A stretch of DNA of 56,840 nucleotides, from positions 1 through 56,840 of the forward strand of contig CAMEQB010000002.1 of assembly GCA_945932505.1 (NCBI GenBank), written 5' to 3'. The position numbers and the translations under genes are program-made. Position 1 is the first letter of the stretch. Each line of letters opens with the position of its first letter. The notes beneath the pieces were generated by a model, which worked only from the letters and a program-made list of their open reading frames with translations, searched no databases and had not been told where the DNA came from. Below are positions 56,468 through 56,840 of this stretch, piece by piece. The stretch is from an uncultured Spirochaetales bacterium (GTDB lineage Bacteria > Spirochaetota > Spirochaetia > Sphaerochaetales > Sphaerochaetaceae).

Positions 56468-56840
56468 ATGGCAGACAAAAAGTATGTTTACTTCTTCGGT
56501 GATGGAAAAGCTGAAGGCAGAGGCGACATGAAAGATCTCCTTGGCGGTAAGGGTGCTAACCTTGCAGATATGACAAGTATCGGACTCCCTGTTCCTCCAG
56601 GATTCACAATCACAACAGAAGCTTGCGATTTCTTCGATAAGCATAATGGAACTTATCCAAATGGAATGAGAGATGAAGTTCTTACCAACCTTAAGAAGCT
56701 TGAAGACCTTATGGGTGCTAAGCTTGGTGACAAGAAGAATCCTCTCCTTGTTTCTGTACGTTCAGGTGCTGCACAGTCAATGCCTGGTATGATGGATACT
56801 GTCCTTAACCTTGGTCTCACACCTGATTCACTTCAGGCTC
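56468..56840 (+). CDS. ppdK: Pyruvate, phosphate dikinase, N-terminal fragment truncated by window end
   Basis: ATG at 56468: MADKKYVYFFGDGKAEGRGDMKDLLGGKGANLADMTSIGLPVPPGFTITTEAC...LLVSVRSGAAQSMPGMMDTVLNLGL. Not in the ORF track because it is open-ended. Confidence 0.93.
   Translation, partial: MADKKYVYFFGDGKAEGRGDMKDLLGGKGANLADMTSIGLPVPPGFTITTEACDFFDKHNGTYPNGMRDEVLTNLKKLEDLMGAKLGDKKNPLLVSVRSGAAQSMPGMMDTVLNLGLTPDSLQA

Noticed and set aside
1-56840. CRISPR arrays, tRNA or rRNA genes
   Set aside because: No regularly spaced direct repeats and no tRNA or rRNA signature sequences recognised by reading; a tRNAscan-SE or CRISPR finder run would be needed to exclude them formally.

Overview
This window looks like chromosomal core DNA of a low-to-mid GC bacterium. 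Gene content and protein style suggest a Spirochaetota member, probably Sphaerochaetaceae-like; that is an inference and was not searched. Coding density is high. I found no tRNA, rRNA, CRISPR, prophage or transposase. Main blocks: (1) a nitrogen-assimilation island (partial asnB, type III glutamine synthetase, three-gene split glutamate synthase, type I glutamine synthetase, ANTAR regulator); (2) rpsF-ssb-rpsR-DUF2232-like-rplI-dnaB; (3) rpsB-tsf-frr-uppS-cdsA-dxr-rseP on the minus strand; (4) a lipoprotein plus putative outer-membrane protein pair, then VanZ, CYTH, PpiC and RNase HI genes; (5) upp, adk and a GH13 amylase; (6) a reduced dcw cluster mraZ-rsmH-ftsL-ftsW-ftsQ-ftsA-ftsZ with no ftsI or mur genes, followed by xer-dprA-like-xer-hslVU-flhF; (7) a divergent pair encoding a transpeptidase-less PBP-like protein and a histidine-less LytM-like protein; (8) secA, cvpA, holB, an NtrBC-like pair, a dinG-like helicase, a BspA-LRR/J-domain fusion, groES, a sigma factor and partial ppdK. 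Strongest leads: (a) an apparent set of catalytically degenerate cell-wall and divisome proteins (PBP pedestal only, SEDS protein with the HTDF Asp changed to Glu and GGSS lost, LytM remnant without catalytic His); (b) an ANTAR-type hairpin/terminator switch in the glnN leader, next to an ANTAR protein with a pseudo-receiver; (c) an orphan minus-strand structured RNA resembling a c-di-GMP-I (GEMM) aptamer; (d) a BspA-LRR protein with a C-terminal J domain; (e) a divergent DprA-like protein between two Xer recombinases. No computation or database search was run; family calls come from motif reading.
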